This document shows, piece by piece, positions 36,350-46,638 of a DNA stretch of 64,000 bases. The notes under the pieces were generated by a model. It was not told where the DNA came from. It saw nothing but the letters and a program-made list of their open reading frames with translations, and made no database searches. The first letter of the stretch is position 1. Each line of letters starts with the position of its first letter. Both the position numbers and the translations under genes were made by a program. The stretch comes from Sweltsa coloradensis (taxonomy: Eukaryota > Arthropoda > Insecta > Plecoptera > Chloroperlidae): NCBI GenBank assembly GCA_024449915.1, contig JAMZAV010004461.1, positions 62,001 to 126,000 of the forward strand. Reading direction: 5' to 3'.

Positions 36350-37790
36350 ACAAAAGAAATTTTGCAAAATTTTTTAAATTCGTCGTGATTGTTAGATTGA
36401 CAGATTGTTTAAAGGTAGCAGTGGGGATAACGGCTGAAAACAAAATTGGGTGTTGTAATTTTTGCACACAAAGAGATATTATAATGCCGGCCCCTTCTTC
36501 CAGAATTGTTTTTTCTTTTATGAAATACTTCAATACCTAGAAGAAAACTTTTTTTTGCTCTAAACCGTCCCCTCCCCCCCCCTCCCCCGCAACCCCTAAA
36601 GAGAGACCCTTCCATTAAGACGTTGGAAGTTCCCCTACCTTTAGGGGGCACTTTAACAAAACCACTTTCAACGCCCGCGTAGTTTTGAAGTACGCCCAAT
36701 AGCGGTTTTGCTTGAAACAACCCAAAAGGGGAAAAACCTGCCCTTAACCCATCGGTTAATAAACGGCCGGGGGAAAACAGCTTTTCTGGAAGTCGACGTT
36801 TTTTTAAAATACTGCCCATTTTCAATGCCTAATTCTTAATTCATTTATATTATCACACATTTTTGGGTTAAGATGTCGTGATGTAAAAAATAAAATAAAC
36901 CCCGCCCCCACCATGGTAGTACCCCGGTTTTTTACTGGGGCTGCATGGAGGTCGGCTACTGCTTCATCCTAAAGGCGCAGCATCGGGAATTGGAGCCGCC
37001 ACTGGGGGGTTTGTCCTCGCCGTCTCCCCACAGGGGCTTGGTGGCGGGCTCTCCCCTAGTGAGTGTTTGCTTTTTCAAGGAAATGAGTACTTTTAAGCGC
37101 CCTTCTAAAAAATAGCCTTTTTTGTTCCCCAAGTATTTTATCATGGAGAAATCGTGGCCTTTATGCAACGTATATTTTAAAACCCCCTGCCAGCCTCCTA
37201 GTCTATTGGTACTTTTTTTCCCTGTAATTAAACAATCTGGAACAAGATACGTCCAACAAAACACCAAAAGAACGTAGTTAGCCAAAAAAAAAAATATTTA
37301 CAATTTATTAATCATATTATCAATCTTTTTAAAAAAAGTCACCAAACGAATCATTTCCAAATAAGCTACTACTTTTCCCAAGACCGGACAAAATAGCACA
37401 GCTCCGTTTTTTTGGGCCCCTCAAAAAGAACCATTGACATAACAAATAGTTTTAATAAGTATCTAAACATATAAGTCTAACCATCGCCAAAAAACCCCGA
37501 AACTGTGTTTACACCACAAGATATAGCAATAGGAAGGTAAAATGGATAATTAAAAATGCAGGGTATTTTTAAAATATTTTATATCTCGGAAGCAAGTTAA
37601 AGAAATCCTTTGGAAAAGCTGCCCCAGCTTCTCGGTTTTTTGTTCGGATTTTAATGCATTTTGGGGGAAAAATAAAAGATATGTAAAGCATGAGTTTAAA
37701 AACATCTTCCTTTTTTTTTTTATAATGTTTTGGTGTTTTCTAAAAAGCAAAAAGTTTTGGCATTTTTGGGTAAAAAACGTGTTTTGGTCA
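36350..37790. other. Second suspect-quality patch
   Basis: Runs such as cccctcccccccctccccc (near 36,570) and doubled letters resemble the 7-15.6 kb block. Frames of 138 residues (36,409-36,825) and 109 residues (36,956-37,285), both - strand, lie here. The second (GEPATKPLWGDGEDKPPSGG near its end) has protein-like composition but no family I recognise. Confidence 0.5.
36956..37285 (-). CDS. Unrecognised 109-residue ORF
   Basis: An ATG-to-stop frame with MANYVLLVFCWTYLVPDCLI at the N-terminus, LGGWQGVLKYTLHKGHDFSM in the middle and SGGSNSRCCAFRMKQ at the end. The long hydrophobic N-terminus could be a signal or membrane segment. It lies in suspect-quality sequence, so start, stop and frame are all uncertain. 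Function unknown. Confidence 0.25.
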   Translation of the reverse strand: MANYVLLVFCWTYLVPDCLITGKKSTNRLGGWQGVLKYTLHKGHDFSMIKYLGNKKGYFLEGRLKVLISLKKQTLTRGEPATKPLWGDGEDKPPSGGSNSRCCAFRMKQ

Positions 37791-38094
37791 TTTCCAACAA
37801 GCTCTTGAAAACGATCGCCCTATCAACATAATTGTTTGCATCCCTATTTCCTTCATGCGATTCTGCAAAAAGGTTAGCATCACCTTTAAGATAGTTAAGA
37901 TGTCACAACATTGACTGAGGCACCATCTTCTTCCACAGTCCGGCTTTTTCTCGACTTCGCGTTCATTTTTTTCGTAACCCTCGTAGGTATGCAAGGGTAA
38001 GTCCATGATGAAAGGAATTTCCCTTCAAACCTGGAGTGTGATTTAGAAAGGTTCTAGTAATTAAGTCTTGGGTTAAAAAGAGAATTTAGAATTT
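37791..38094. other. Short unassigned stretch
   Basis: A 72-residue - strand frame (37,788-38,006) has no recognised motif. Possibly remnant sequence of the transposon whose transposase fragment follows. Confidence 0.3.
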
Positions 38095-38484
38095 TTAACA
38101 AATCTCTTTCTGGGTCTTGTAACCTTGTTCTACTAGTGTCATAAGTTTGGCAAGGGACTTGTGAGTGCTAGATTTAAGTAAATCTACAGTGTCAGTATGA
38201 ATCCATGGCTTTCCGTCCGCTTCCATAAAAGATCGGCCACATGTATCTGCATTGCCGATGAAGAACCATGATATTTTTTTGGTAAGACAGGCCATGCTTC
38301 AACTTCCAAGCTGCAAACACTGCAGTAGTTGCACCTATATATTTTTAATATCACAGCCTGGCAGTACTTGGACATTACGTGGAAGTCTATTACATATCCT
38401 GTTAGTAAGTCAACAACGTAGGCCACACCATAATTGGAACAGAATCCTCGTGTATGCCAAGACCCATCATAACTTACACCAATC
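38095..38484 (-). pseudogene. Mutator-like transposase domain fragment
   Basis: Read on the - strand, IGVSYDGSWHTRGFCSNYGV, AYVVDLLTGYVIDFHVMSKY and C(Q), then after a frameshift GSSSAMQIHVADLLWKRTES. This is the conserved core of the Mutator-like transposase domain that recurs in many invertebrate genomes (VSxDGSW with the first catalytic Asp, LTGxVxDFHVMSxYC, GSSxAME). After SHGFILTL the expected DGD block is not readable. The fragment is cut at its 5' side by a SINE-A insertion at 38,485. A frameshift separates the two halves. Confidence 0.72.
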
Positions 38485-38824
38485 AAATTCCAACTCGCAA
38501 CCTTCTCCTGGTTTTGCCCATGATTAGGGGAGTTTTTCTCCCTGAAACTAATGGCGAGCTCTGGGTCGTCGTCGGGGAACTTTCCCTTCCCTTTGACTAC
38601 CTCCCCGACGGCAACGACAATGACAATACAGACGGATGACACAGACGGAGACGACCACGAACGTGAGGGAACCTCTGCCCTCCCTGTATGCTTGTGGCTG
38701 GTTCTGACCAGCAAAGGCCTGTCCCCCCTTGTCCCCCCGCGTCATCCCTAACGTCACTCCCTTCGTCTCGATTAGCTTAGTTGCAAAAAGATGAGACGTA
38801 AAGCAATATCCAATCAATCAATCA
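38485..38824 (+). mobile_element. SINE-A copy 2, near full length
   Basis: Starts tcaaattccaactcgcaacc and ends agcaatatccaatcaatcaatcaat. It interrupts the Mutator-like transposase fragment immediately upstream of its VSYDGSW block. I could not settle a target duplication because the A/T-rich tail merges with the flank. Confidence 0.82.
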
Positions 38825-39240
38825 ATATTAATAATAGGTTGATTATTTACAGTGGGGTCAATGTCTTGGTATGCTTTTCTCACGGCCGCAATGGCTTTTT
38901 TTAATGAGGTTTGCATAAATATATTTCACTTATTTCATGAAGCGCTTGAAGATGCGCTTGAAAAGGTGTGCTACAAAGTGTTTTCTTGAACGCAATTGTT
39001 CAAAGTTTTTCAACTTTTGAAAATTATTTCCCCATATGAACCTTTTAAACTTTTGCCAACTTAAAATCAAATTGGCTAATTCCGGGATGAAAAACTAGCA
39101 TTTTGTTTTTGTTTAAAGACGCTATGCTCGCCTTAAGTCATTGATCGTTAGGTTGTTCCCACGTTTTCATAATTTCCTTCACACTTGTAACACTTTTTCT
39201 TTAGCTTGGCTTTGACTTTGTGGATGCTCGAATCTCTATG
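38825..39240. other. Unassigned stretch
   Basis: No coding trace or repeat recognised between the SINE and the non-LTR fragment. Confidence 0.3.
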
Positions 39241-39368
39241 GAACTCGGAAGCACAGCCTGAAGAACTCTGCCCCTGGTCCTGATGACGTTCCAAACGAGA
39301 TGATCAAACGCCTATCCCCCAAATCTCAGCAATTCATCCTCAACACACTAAACCACATCTGGCTTTGA
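39241..39368 (+). pseudogene. Non-LTR reverse transcriptase N-terminal fragment
   Basis: The + strand reads LKNSAPGPDDVPNEMIKRLS then QQFILNTLNHIW before a stop. K-(x)APGPDx-xNExIKxL...LxxxNxIW is the opening block of Jockey/CR1-like reverse transcriptases. Only about 37 residues survive, and the rest of the enzyme is absent downstream. Confidence is good for the family, low for the clade. Confidence 0.75.
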
Positions 39369-40565
39369 TTATAAACACATACATGCGTTATCCTATTGTA
39401 ATGATTTTTTCACTGAACTTAATTATATTAATTAATATATTCGTGTTAAATTTTTAAACGCAATCGAATAATTATTTCTTATAAAAAATCGCAATTTTAC
39501 GATTTTTATTTTTTTAAATTACGATTTATCAAAAGAATTTAAAATTTAAGTTAATTTTGTATTTAATTTAATTAAATTTTAAAAAATCTTCAACTTGTAG
39601 TGATTTTTCCACAGGATAACAAAAAATCCTCGTAACACATGGCAGCTCAATGCACCAATTACGCTCATCCAACAACGCTTTCGCTTCCATCAACGCGATT
39701 TCAAATTTCGCTTTTCTTTATAAAATTCGCTTTTTAAATTTGAGACCTTACTTAAGCTACATGCCTACCTTACAGGGTAAGGAAATCGAGCGTACCGTAT
39801 CTGTGTGTCTGTGCGGAGGAAAGGTTTTAAAAATAATGCTGAGATGAGTTTCAAATTAACTTTAATTATTGCCTAGAAATTATATACACTGCAGGTGACA
39901 TGTGAGATAAACGATACAAAAATTACTCGACTGCCTATTTATCTTGCAGTGACAAGTGGAACAGAATCTATACAAAAATTACCAGGTGTTCATAATTAGA
40001 ACTACGAGTCGATTAGATTACTAGTAGTTTTAGGGTGCTTTAACGCAAAGCGTCTGAGGTTAGGATCTTGCAAAGGATTTACATTTGTTGTTGTTGCAGG
40101 TTGACAGGTCAGAAAGTTAGGGTTTTTTTATATTTGGGGAAAAAAATGGCAGAGGCGAGCAGAATTTTAAAAATAAGTTGCTCGATGTATGAAAGGTGAT
40201 GACAACAAAAAAATTTGGGTCCACCAGCCCTCGGTATAAGTTGTGCGAAAAACCACGTTCATTTAAATAATTAATCTTTAAAAAAATAAATAATTACAAT
40301 GATTTTTCTTCAACTGAAAGCATGCTTAAGACAAAAAATATTGTCACGCTACAAAAAGAATAAATTAAATCTGCTAGGAACGAGCCCAATATCTTCAATA
40401 AGGTTTTTGCAAAATAAAATTTTAAAAATTTTTATTTAGGTATAAATCTATGAATCACATTCCAAAAGCAGACAGGAGAGAGTGGGGTTTTTTTCTTAAA
40501 TACTTTCGGGTTTTTTTTAGATAAAAGTATCTCGGAGATGCGATTCTAGTTGATTCCATTAACAC
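39369..40565. other. AT-rich unassigned stretch
   Basis: Very AT-rich at 39,420-39,600. The 65-residue frame at 39,650-39,847 has no motif. Sequence quality in 40,100-40,560 looks somewhat run-inflated. Confidence 0.3.
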
Positions 40566-40569
40566 CTGG

Positions 40570-41110
40570 CAATTGTTTATTTTACGATGGTGGAAAACCC
40601 AAACTTCTGACTACCGAAGCAATGTCTGTTCTGAATATGGAAATTGCTAGTATTCTGTGTTTCATTGGACAATCTTGTGTCCCAACGTTCGAATAGTGAG
40701 AACTTCCTTCTTTGGACATTTCGTTATCGTGCGTCAATAATTTCATACAAAAAAGCCATCGATTTTTTTCAATCATCTTCTGAATTATTGGGTGTCCTGA
40801 CTCCTTTCAAAAACTATTTTGACAGTAGAGTACGCTACTTTCAATGCCTTGGCTGTTTTCATTTCAAAATTATTTTCATCTTTTGCATTGAAATAATTGT
40901 GCAAATTCAAGACCATTGTTGTTCTTGCTTTGAAAAACGTTTTCCTTGCAATCTTCTGCCTGGCGTTCGTCGCGGGGTGAAACCAGGAATTAATTCGAGT
41001 GAATTATTGGGTTGAGTTGTTACACTTACAGGAGTCGAATGCATTCTCGGTGTATGTGTGGGTGTATTATCATCTACTGGAGAACAGTTCTTGCTTGGGT
41101 GTCTACATTC
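40570..41110 (-). pseudogene. Tc1/mariner-like transposase N-terminal relic
   Basis: The - strand holds a Pro/Thr-rich coding-like stretch (DDNTPTHTPRMHSTPVSVTT, about 41,085-41,025), a helix-turn-helix-like block FEMKTAKALKVAYSTVKIVF (about 40,875-40,815) and, frameshifted, blocks corresponding to TIRTLGHKI and QFPYSEQTLLR ending in SLGF (about 40,700-40,600). The order HTH, pTlrtL, ..tLr..L..LGF is that of Tc1/mariner-like transposases common in invertebrates. Many stops. The DDE catalytic part is not visible. Confidence 0.45.
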
Positions 41111-41194
41111 GAAACGATTATTACACTTCCCTGGTAACTTTAATTGTTGTCTTCTTTAAAGGCATTGTAAAGAAACTGAGTATCATTTTTTCCC

Positions 41195-41710
41195 CCGTTA
41201 CGCTGGCAAAATGATCTCTATTTCCTCCGATCTACGTTTCTTATAGGTAGGTAAACCCCTTAGAGCCATTAATCCTTGAGATATCGATCTACGGAACTCC
41301 AACACTGACATTGTTTCAAAAAGATTACAATATATAACGTCGCGTTTTTGAAAGTGATGTTTAGTAGTCCCCAAAAGATTTGCTGCCACCACTGCGGGAC
41401 TTCCGGTCAACACAATAAATATCCCTCAAATTAATCGGCATGATCTACCCCACCCATTCACAAATTGTAATCCTTACAAATTTTGGGCATGAAACATCAG
41501 TTTTAGTGCCGTCTTTATTGGTCTAGACACAGTACAAGTTTCTGATCCATGAAAATTTGGATGCAAAATGGGCAATCTTGAATCTTTCCACTTGGGACAC
41601 CCGATATCCTGACTTGAAATTCTATAGTAAAAATCCCCTCTCTCCAAGGCTTTATCAACGACAAATTTTTATGGTAAGCCTTTTGGATTAGCTCAAATGG
41701 CCCCACAAGC
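41195..41710 (-). pseudogene. piggyBac-like transposase C-terminal relic
   Basis: On the - strand a 63-residue frame (41,706-41,515) matches the block between the catalytic Asp residues. Then CKDYN, MGGVDHAD and QWWQQIFWGLLNITFKNA (about 41,480-41,350) reproduce the piggyBac signature YNxxMGGVDxxDQ...WWxxIFxxLLDxxxxNA. After a frameshift SVLEFRRSISQGLMAL and KKRRSEE (41,310-41,200) give the usual C-terminal block. Stops at several places. The window holds two TTAA-flanked MITEs, which a piggyBac transposase could have mobilised; that link is inferred. Confidence 0.75.
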
Positions 41711-41860
41711 TAGTGATTTTCTACCCACAACTGCTCCAGCAAGGGTAAAGAAGTAAAATAATTGGAGGGGCCAAGTTAGGCCTACGCCCCCCCTAAGCAA
41801 CATCAAGATTGGCATAAGAACTTCGATGACAAGATTAGGCCTAGGAACTTCAATGTCAAT
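41711..41860. other. Short spacer
   Basis: Contains the left flank of SINE-A copy 3 and tctaggcctaggaact-like phrases; nothing else. Confidence 0.3.
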
Positions 41861-41874
41861 GACAACACTTCAGG

Positions 41875-42196
41875 GCCATCAAAATTTCCCAACTCGACAC
41901 CTTCTCGCGGTTTGGCCCGTGAATAGGGGAGTTTTTCTCCTGAAACTAATGGCGAGTCTGGGTCGTTTTCGGGGAACCCCCTTTCCCCTTTTACTACCTC
42001 CCCGACGGCGACGACAAAGACAACACAGACGGAGATGACACAGACGGAGACGCCTCCCCATAACCCCTTATTGTGGCTGTTCTGACCAGCATAGGCCTGT
42101 CCACCCCTTGTTCCCCCCGCGTCATCCCTTACGTCCCCCCCTTCGTCTCGATAAGCCAAGTTGCATAAATATGAGACGTAAAGCAATATCCAATCA
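41875..42196 (+). mobile_element. SINE-A copy 3, full length with 14-bp TSD
   Basis: Starts gccatcaaaatttcccaact and ends aagcaatatccaatca. It is bounded by gacaacacttcagg at 41,861-41,874 and 42,197-42,210. The perfect 14-bp duplication indicates a retroposed insertion and fixes both ends. The body has small deletions relative to copy 1. Confidence 0.9.
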
Positions 42197-42391
42197 GACA
42201 ACACTTCAGGCCCAGGCCTACCACATGGTTGTTGCTTGGATTAGCATAAAATACCCTCGTGGTTTCTTTTTTCTGGATGAAATACGATTTATATCTAGAA
42301 GAGCCCCTCATACTTTGCTTAGTCTAGGCCCAACATTTTACTTCAATTTGGAAGACTTAAGTACTAGTTTGATAAACACACTGACAGGTGG

Positions 42392-42533
42392 ATATGGAAC
42401 TTTCCCCTTCCCTTTGACCACCCCCCCGACGGCGACGACAATGACAACACGGACGTTTGAGACACAGACGGAGACGACCACGACGTGGTGGAACCCCTGC
42501 CCTCCACATACGCTTGTGGCTGGTTCTGACCAG
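42392..42533 (+). mobile_element. SINE-A copy 4, body fragment
   Basis: Only the middle is present, from ggaactttccccttccc to ggctggttctgaccag; both the head and the shared tail are missing. It starts and ends abruptly in unrelated sequence. Confidence 0.8.
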
Positions 42534-42690
42534 GTGGAAGGTAGAAGGTTTTGTTCGCTTTTTTCTGCCCCGCAGATACAAATTGGACTGATAAATTAAT
42601 GAGTTAGAATAGTATGTCTGAGAAAAAGGTTAGAATATTAATAAGAGAGCTCACACGATTGGAATTTGGCCCAAAGGGCTGTTGAATTAA
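42534..42690. other. Spacer
   Basis: No feature recognised between a SINE fragment and the hAT relic. Confidence 0.3.
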
Positions 42691-43480
42691 ATGATTCAAA
42701 AGACTGAGGGATAGATGTCGTTTGGACCATTGTAAAAATTTTGATGGTCCCTCATCTCAATCAGATCAGTACTTTTGTCCGATTCCGAACTCGATGTATC
42801 TGGAATTGTCACAGGCCGAGGTTGCAGAGGTCTACTGGTAACATAATTTGGATCATCGTCTCATCATTGATCTTTCAATTTCATCGTTTGAGTCAAAGTC
42901 TAACTGCACGTGTAAAAAAAAAACGTAAACGCTCAAAGTAGGGCCTAGGGCTACTGGTACCTGGAAACGGGCTGCTTCGAGTGGAACTTGGAGCAGATGA
43001 ACTTGGGGTCCTTATTGGCACGTCATCGTCTGCATTGGAATCTCCTCCGTAATTCGAAAACTCCTGATGATGAAGACGATGCTCTGCAGCGCGGAAAAGG
43101 TGCCTTTTGAATCACATCGGGAACATTGTTATCTTTCTTAGCATCGCTGATCGTTTATTGTAGTGTATGCGCAAAGCACGTACTGCAATCCAGTTTGTCT
43201 TGTACATCACTGCATTTTAAAATTTCTGGCATTATCTGTGATTACGTACCCACGGATACGAAGTGCTTGTTATCGAAATCCCTTTCTTCCATCATGACAT
43301 TAATTTTATTGTGTATTTTTGATGGCAGTATAGGGTCAGGGAATGGTGAGTTTCCCAAAACAGTGACTTTCTATTTTAAAGTCATCGGTCATATAGTGGC
43401 AAGTAAGAGAGATGTAAGAGTCATTCAGTTGGCCTTCCACATATCAAGAGTCAATGAAATGATTTGCATTCTTTTTACTT
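42690..43480 (-). pseudogene. hAT (BED-type) transposase relic
   Basis: On the - strand, high to low: IISLTLDMWKAN and NDSYISLTCHYMTDDFKIES (about 43,465-43,375), GYVITDNARNF (about 43,250-43,215), STCFAHTLQ (about 43,180-43,150) and, further on, NYGGDSNADDDVPIRTPSSS (about 43,055-43,000) and YVTSRPLQPRPVTIPDTSSS (about 42,835-42,775). The series LTxDxW, SYxxLTxHYIxxDF, xxTDNAxN, CxAHTLQL is the core of BED-type hAT transposases, with the first catalytic Asp in LTLDMW and the second in TDNA. Several frameshifts and stops. The acidic serine-rich region may be the usual inter-domain linker. Confidence 0.7.
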
Positions 43481-43551
43481 CTTCCATTTTTGTCTTATTT
43501 CTAGGGTGACTTCCTCATTAATTTCAGGAATATCTATGATTGATTATCAGT

Positions 43552-43597
43552 ATCGATTAGCTAAGTTGCATAAATATGAGACGTTAAGCAATATCCA
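43552..43597 (+). mobile_element. SINE tail fragment
   Basis: Only the shared 3' tail gattagctaagttgcataa...gcaatatcca is present, with no SINE-A or 5S body. It could be a strongly 5'-truncated SINE or the partner LINE itself. Confidence 0.75.
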
Positions 43598-43839
43598 CAA
43601 TTATTATTGTATAAAATGCTGGGTTACATGTTTTTTTACAACACCATTTGCCTTGTCTACATTTGTTTGTGGCGCGGAGAGAAAGTGGTGTATGTATGTT
43701 CGATCCTGCAATGATATCAGATCGCTTGTAGTGAGCAAACCTAAAACAAAATAATTATGTGTAGGCCTGGTATGCATTGTAATGACAGCAAAAAATTGTG
43801 GAGGCTATACGCTCCATATAGTTTAACATAGTTTATTAA

Positions 43840-44335
43840 TAATAGACAATTTCATACCTGTGGGTTAAAGCTATGAATATGTGCAATTATTAAGTTCTTG
43901 CCCAATTTTGTTCTTTGGAACATCCCGCCTACGCTTATCTTCCTTGGGTACCATGGCACTGCCTTTATTCTTAAAACTTTTCAATAACTATTCGGTCCGA
44001 TGAGTATCCAAGTGTAGATAAAAAGAATGGTTGGCACACTTGAAACGAGCGAGTATCTTCATCTGCCGAATCGGAATCATTTAACTCATTTGACGAAGGC
44101 AAGGAATATATCCTGCTAGCATTCCTTTTACGACGTCCATTAACGTCTTCTGCCTTGTTGTTCGCCTGGTCGGTTTTTGATTTTTGTTTTGGGGAATTGA
44201 TCCACACCCTTCTGGCATAGTAATCCATGTTCCCAGAATGTTTCATGGATGTGAATTCGCTGGTCCTGGGGTAAAAAGGCATGGCACTTTTTTTCCGACA
44301 CTTGCAGCTTCACATGGCGGTAGTATCCCATGTTT
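43840..44335 (-). pseudogene. Transposon-associated unnamed family fragment (HIxSF type)
   Basis: - strand blocks: GYYRHVKLQVSEKKCHAFLP, QDQRIHIHETFW, YYARRVWINSP (44,330-44,190), NASRIYSLPSS, FQVCQPFFLSTLGYSSDRIV (about 44,120-43,985), then frameshifted DKRRRDVPKNKIG and IIAHIHSFNPQ (about 43,945-43,865). The sequence kCxxxLP, IhxxFW, VCxxFFLxTLGY..drI, DKRGxxxPxNK, IxxHIxSFxP is known to me from an abundant, unnamed, transposon-linked family in insects and other invertebrates; the usual SHY-R block that follows is not visible. Frame changes show it is dead. Confidence 0.55.
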
Positions 44336-45540
44336 TATTTTGAATTTGAGGTTTGTTCTTTCTTATTAAACCCCTCATTTTTCGCTTAGGTATTAGTGCA
44401 ATGACTTCAGCTGCAGCTTCCTCGAACAGTAGCAGCTTCCTCGACAGTATCAGCTCCCCTTCTCACCAAAAATTGGGAAGCCCCTTTAATAACAATAACA
44501 ATAACAATAAAATTTATTCACCTTGACTCATACATTTCACAAGTATAACTCTTTTTTGAGAAAGTGAATAGCCTAGCCCAGGAGAGTAATACATAATTGT
44601 TAACAATTTTTAAAAAATATACAAATTAAAAAAATACATTTCATAATTTCATAATATTTTCCTTCTATTTCTATACATAATACTTATTTTTTTATTTAAT
44701 TGTTTATTTATATTTAAAATTTTATTCATGAAAATACATAGTAGTTTCAGAAGTGTGGGAAGAAAGTTGAGTGTAAAGCTATGGGTGGGGTATTTATATT
44801 TTCGGGCACAAGATTAAGTTAAAACGTCAGCTGGATGAAGGTATTCATTGATGGTGTAGAAGCAACGCTTTATAAAAAATGATTTCAATGTATATTTAAA
44901 AGAGTCATGGAATCAAAGAGTCATGGAATCGCCTATATCCCACGTGAACTCCATTTGGTTTTTTATGTTTTGATTTAGGTTTGCCTTGGTTTCTACATGT
45001 CTTGCTCTTGGGAACCCAATCTATCGTTCAGTCGCTACTGCGGAATCTCGGGGCATTCCCTTCCCCTTTCCCGGCTCCCAGAATTTGCTGCTTTAGTCAC
45101 GCCCCTGTTGGTAGATTATCTAATCTTTTTTTCCCCTTTTTCCCCCATTTCCTGTTCCCTCAGGTCCCTTCTCAAACCCCATTATCTCTTTCTTTGGGAC
45201 AGTTTCTTATCTTGTTGCCCTTATGTCAATTTGGGCCCCCACATTTCCTTATTTTGTAAGGTTTGGGTGTATCCCCTCCCTCCTCCCCTTATTGTTAGGG
45301 TTCTCCCTTTGGGGCTAACTTGGTAGCACAGATTTGCTCAGTTTATTCATATCGGATGTCTGGGTCACCGTAGCTCTAACCCTTCCCCTACCTCTCATAC
45401 CGAGGAAGCCCCCCTAGAAACTTCAAGTGTGGCTTAATAAAGTCTCATTTTGGGTAAGAGTTTAAACAAGGAGAAGAATAAGGATTAAACAACTAGGTAA
45501 TTTCCATCTGCAAACAATGCAAACTTAAAATAGCAATTTA
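44336..45540. other. Non-coding stretch with short repeats
   Basis: It has an (AATAAC)n tract at 44,490-44,512, a direct repeat agagtcatggaatc (near 44,900-44,930) and pyrimidine-rich frames at 44,981-45,326 with no motif. Nothing else recognised. Confidence 0.35.
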
Positions 45541-45544
45541 GCCG

Positions 45545-45947
45545 AGATCGTTTAACCCGGGTTCCCACCTGAACACCAAAGTTAAGCAGAATCGGGCGTG
45601 GTCACGGGTAGAGTGGGTGATCGCTCTGCCCTGAAAACTCACGTCTATCGCTGGTTAGAGCAGTTGGAGGGGTCGAGAGCTAGTGTAACGGCTTCGTCCT
45701 CCTCGTCGTCCTTGGCAGTCCGGGTTTAGTGGAGGAACCTATTAACTGTCAAAAGTTACACCGTTCTTTCGGAGGGACGTTAAGCCGTTGGGCCCCTTGG
45801 TACTTTTCGAAAGGGGTATGCTACGTGCCGGTACCGGGTTTCCCCTTCTCCCCTTTTGTTCATACTTCATCCTCATATATCACCACTCATCGTCTCGATT
45901 AGCCAAAGTGCATAAATATGAGACGTTAAGCAATATCCAATCCAATT
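45545..45947 (+). mobile_element. 5S-rRNA-derived SINE (SINE3-like)
   Basis: The first ~110 bases resemble 5S rRNA: cacctgaacaccaaagttaa, gcagaatcgggcgtggt and a ggtagagtgggtgatcgctc equivalent cover the A box, intermediate element and C box of the 5S internal promoter. The body (to about 45,870) is unrelated. The end (gattagccaaagtgcataaa, gacgttaagcaatatccaat) is the same 3' tail as SINE-A. It is diverged, so not a functional 5S gene. Confidence 0.78.
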
Positions 45948-46012
45948 AATTTTCATCAGGCAATTGTCCTTGAATGTTCTGAAAAACAAAAGCAACAACT
46001 TGTAGAGATCCA

Positions 46013-46232
46013 TCAAATTCCAACTCGAAACCTTCTCGTGGTTCAGTCCGTGATTAGGGGAGTTTTTTCTCCCTGAAACTAATGGCGAGCTCTGGGTCGT
46101 CGTCGGGGAACTTTCCCCTTCCCTTTGACTACCTCCCCGATGGCGACGACAATGACAACACGGACGGATGATGACAGGGAAACCCCTTCCCCTTTTACTA
46201 CCTCCCGACGGCGTATGAGACGTTAAGCAATA
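46013..46232 (+). mobile_element. SINE-A copy 5, internally deleted
   Basis: The 5' part is intact from tcaaattccaactcgaaacc to acacggacggatgatgaca. It then jumps to gggaaaccccttcccc and tacctcccgacggcgt and on to a short tail tatgagacgttaagcaatag. The SINE-A 3' body between them is missing. Confidence 0.82.
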
Positions 46233-46299
46233 GCTAATGAATTAAAAATTGTGTGGATAGGGCCCAGCCCCGGATATCACATTTTTTGTATTCCATCAA

Positions 46300-46634
46300 T
46301 CAAATTATCAGAGAGTAATTTTCACTTTTAAGCCGAGAACGATTCCTATTACGTGCTGTTAACGCACGAGGTGGACGATTGAACTACGCCCTTCTCAAAA
46401 TCCACACTGAACATTAGAAAGAAAACCACGAGATTCCAATAGCCACATCAGGCGCTTATTAACCATCTCAAACAATTTGCAGAAGTTAGGGAAATGGAAT
46501 TTGTCTTACCTGGTTTCAAAAGCGGAATTAAAATAGCCCTACGCCAGTCGTCAGGAAATCTGTGCGATAACCATAACGAGCTGAAGAAGAGCAGAATAAT
46601 CTCAAGAGATTGGTCCGTCAGCTTGTCTTTTTCT
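46300..46634 (-). pseudogene. Non-LTR reverse transcriptase, middle part (3' of MITE)
   Basis: On the - strand: DKLTDQSLEIILLFFSSLWL, SHRFPDDWRRAILIPLLKPG, KTNSISLTSAN (about 46,630-46,480), then frameshifted MWLLESRGFLSNVQCGF and GRSSIVHLV (about 46,450-46,370). These are reverse transcriptase blocks 1-2 (W-xxAxIxPLLKPGK, CGF-xxGRS). It continues the coding sequence at 47,269-47,580, from which a MITE separates it. Confidence 0.78.
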
Positions 46635-46638
46635 TTAA

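Noticed and set aside
45545..45660. Functional 5S rRNA gene
   Set aside because: Only the promoter-like parts resemble 5S; stems are disrupted and it is fused to a SINE body and tail.
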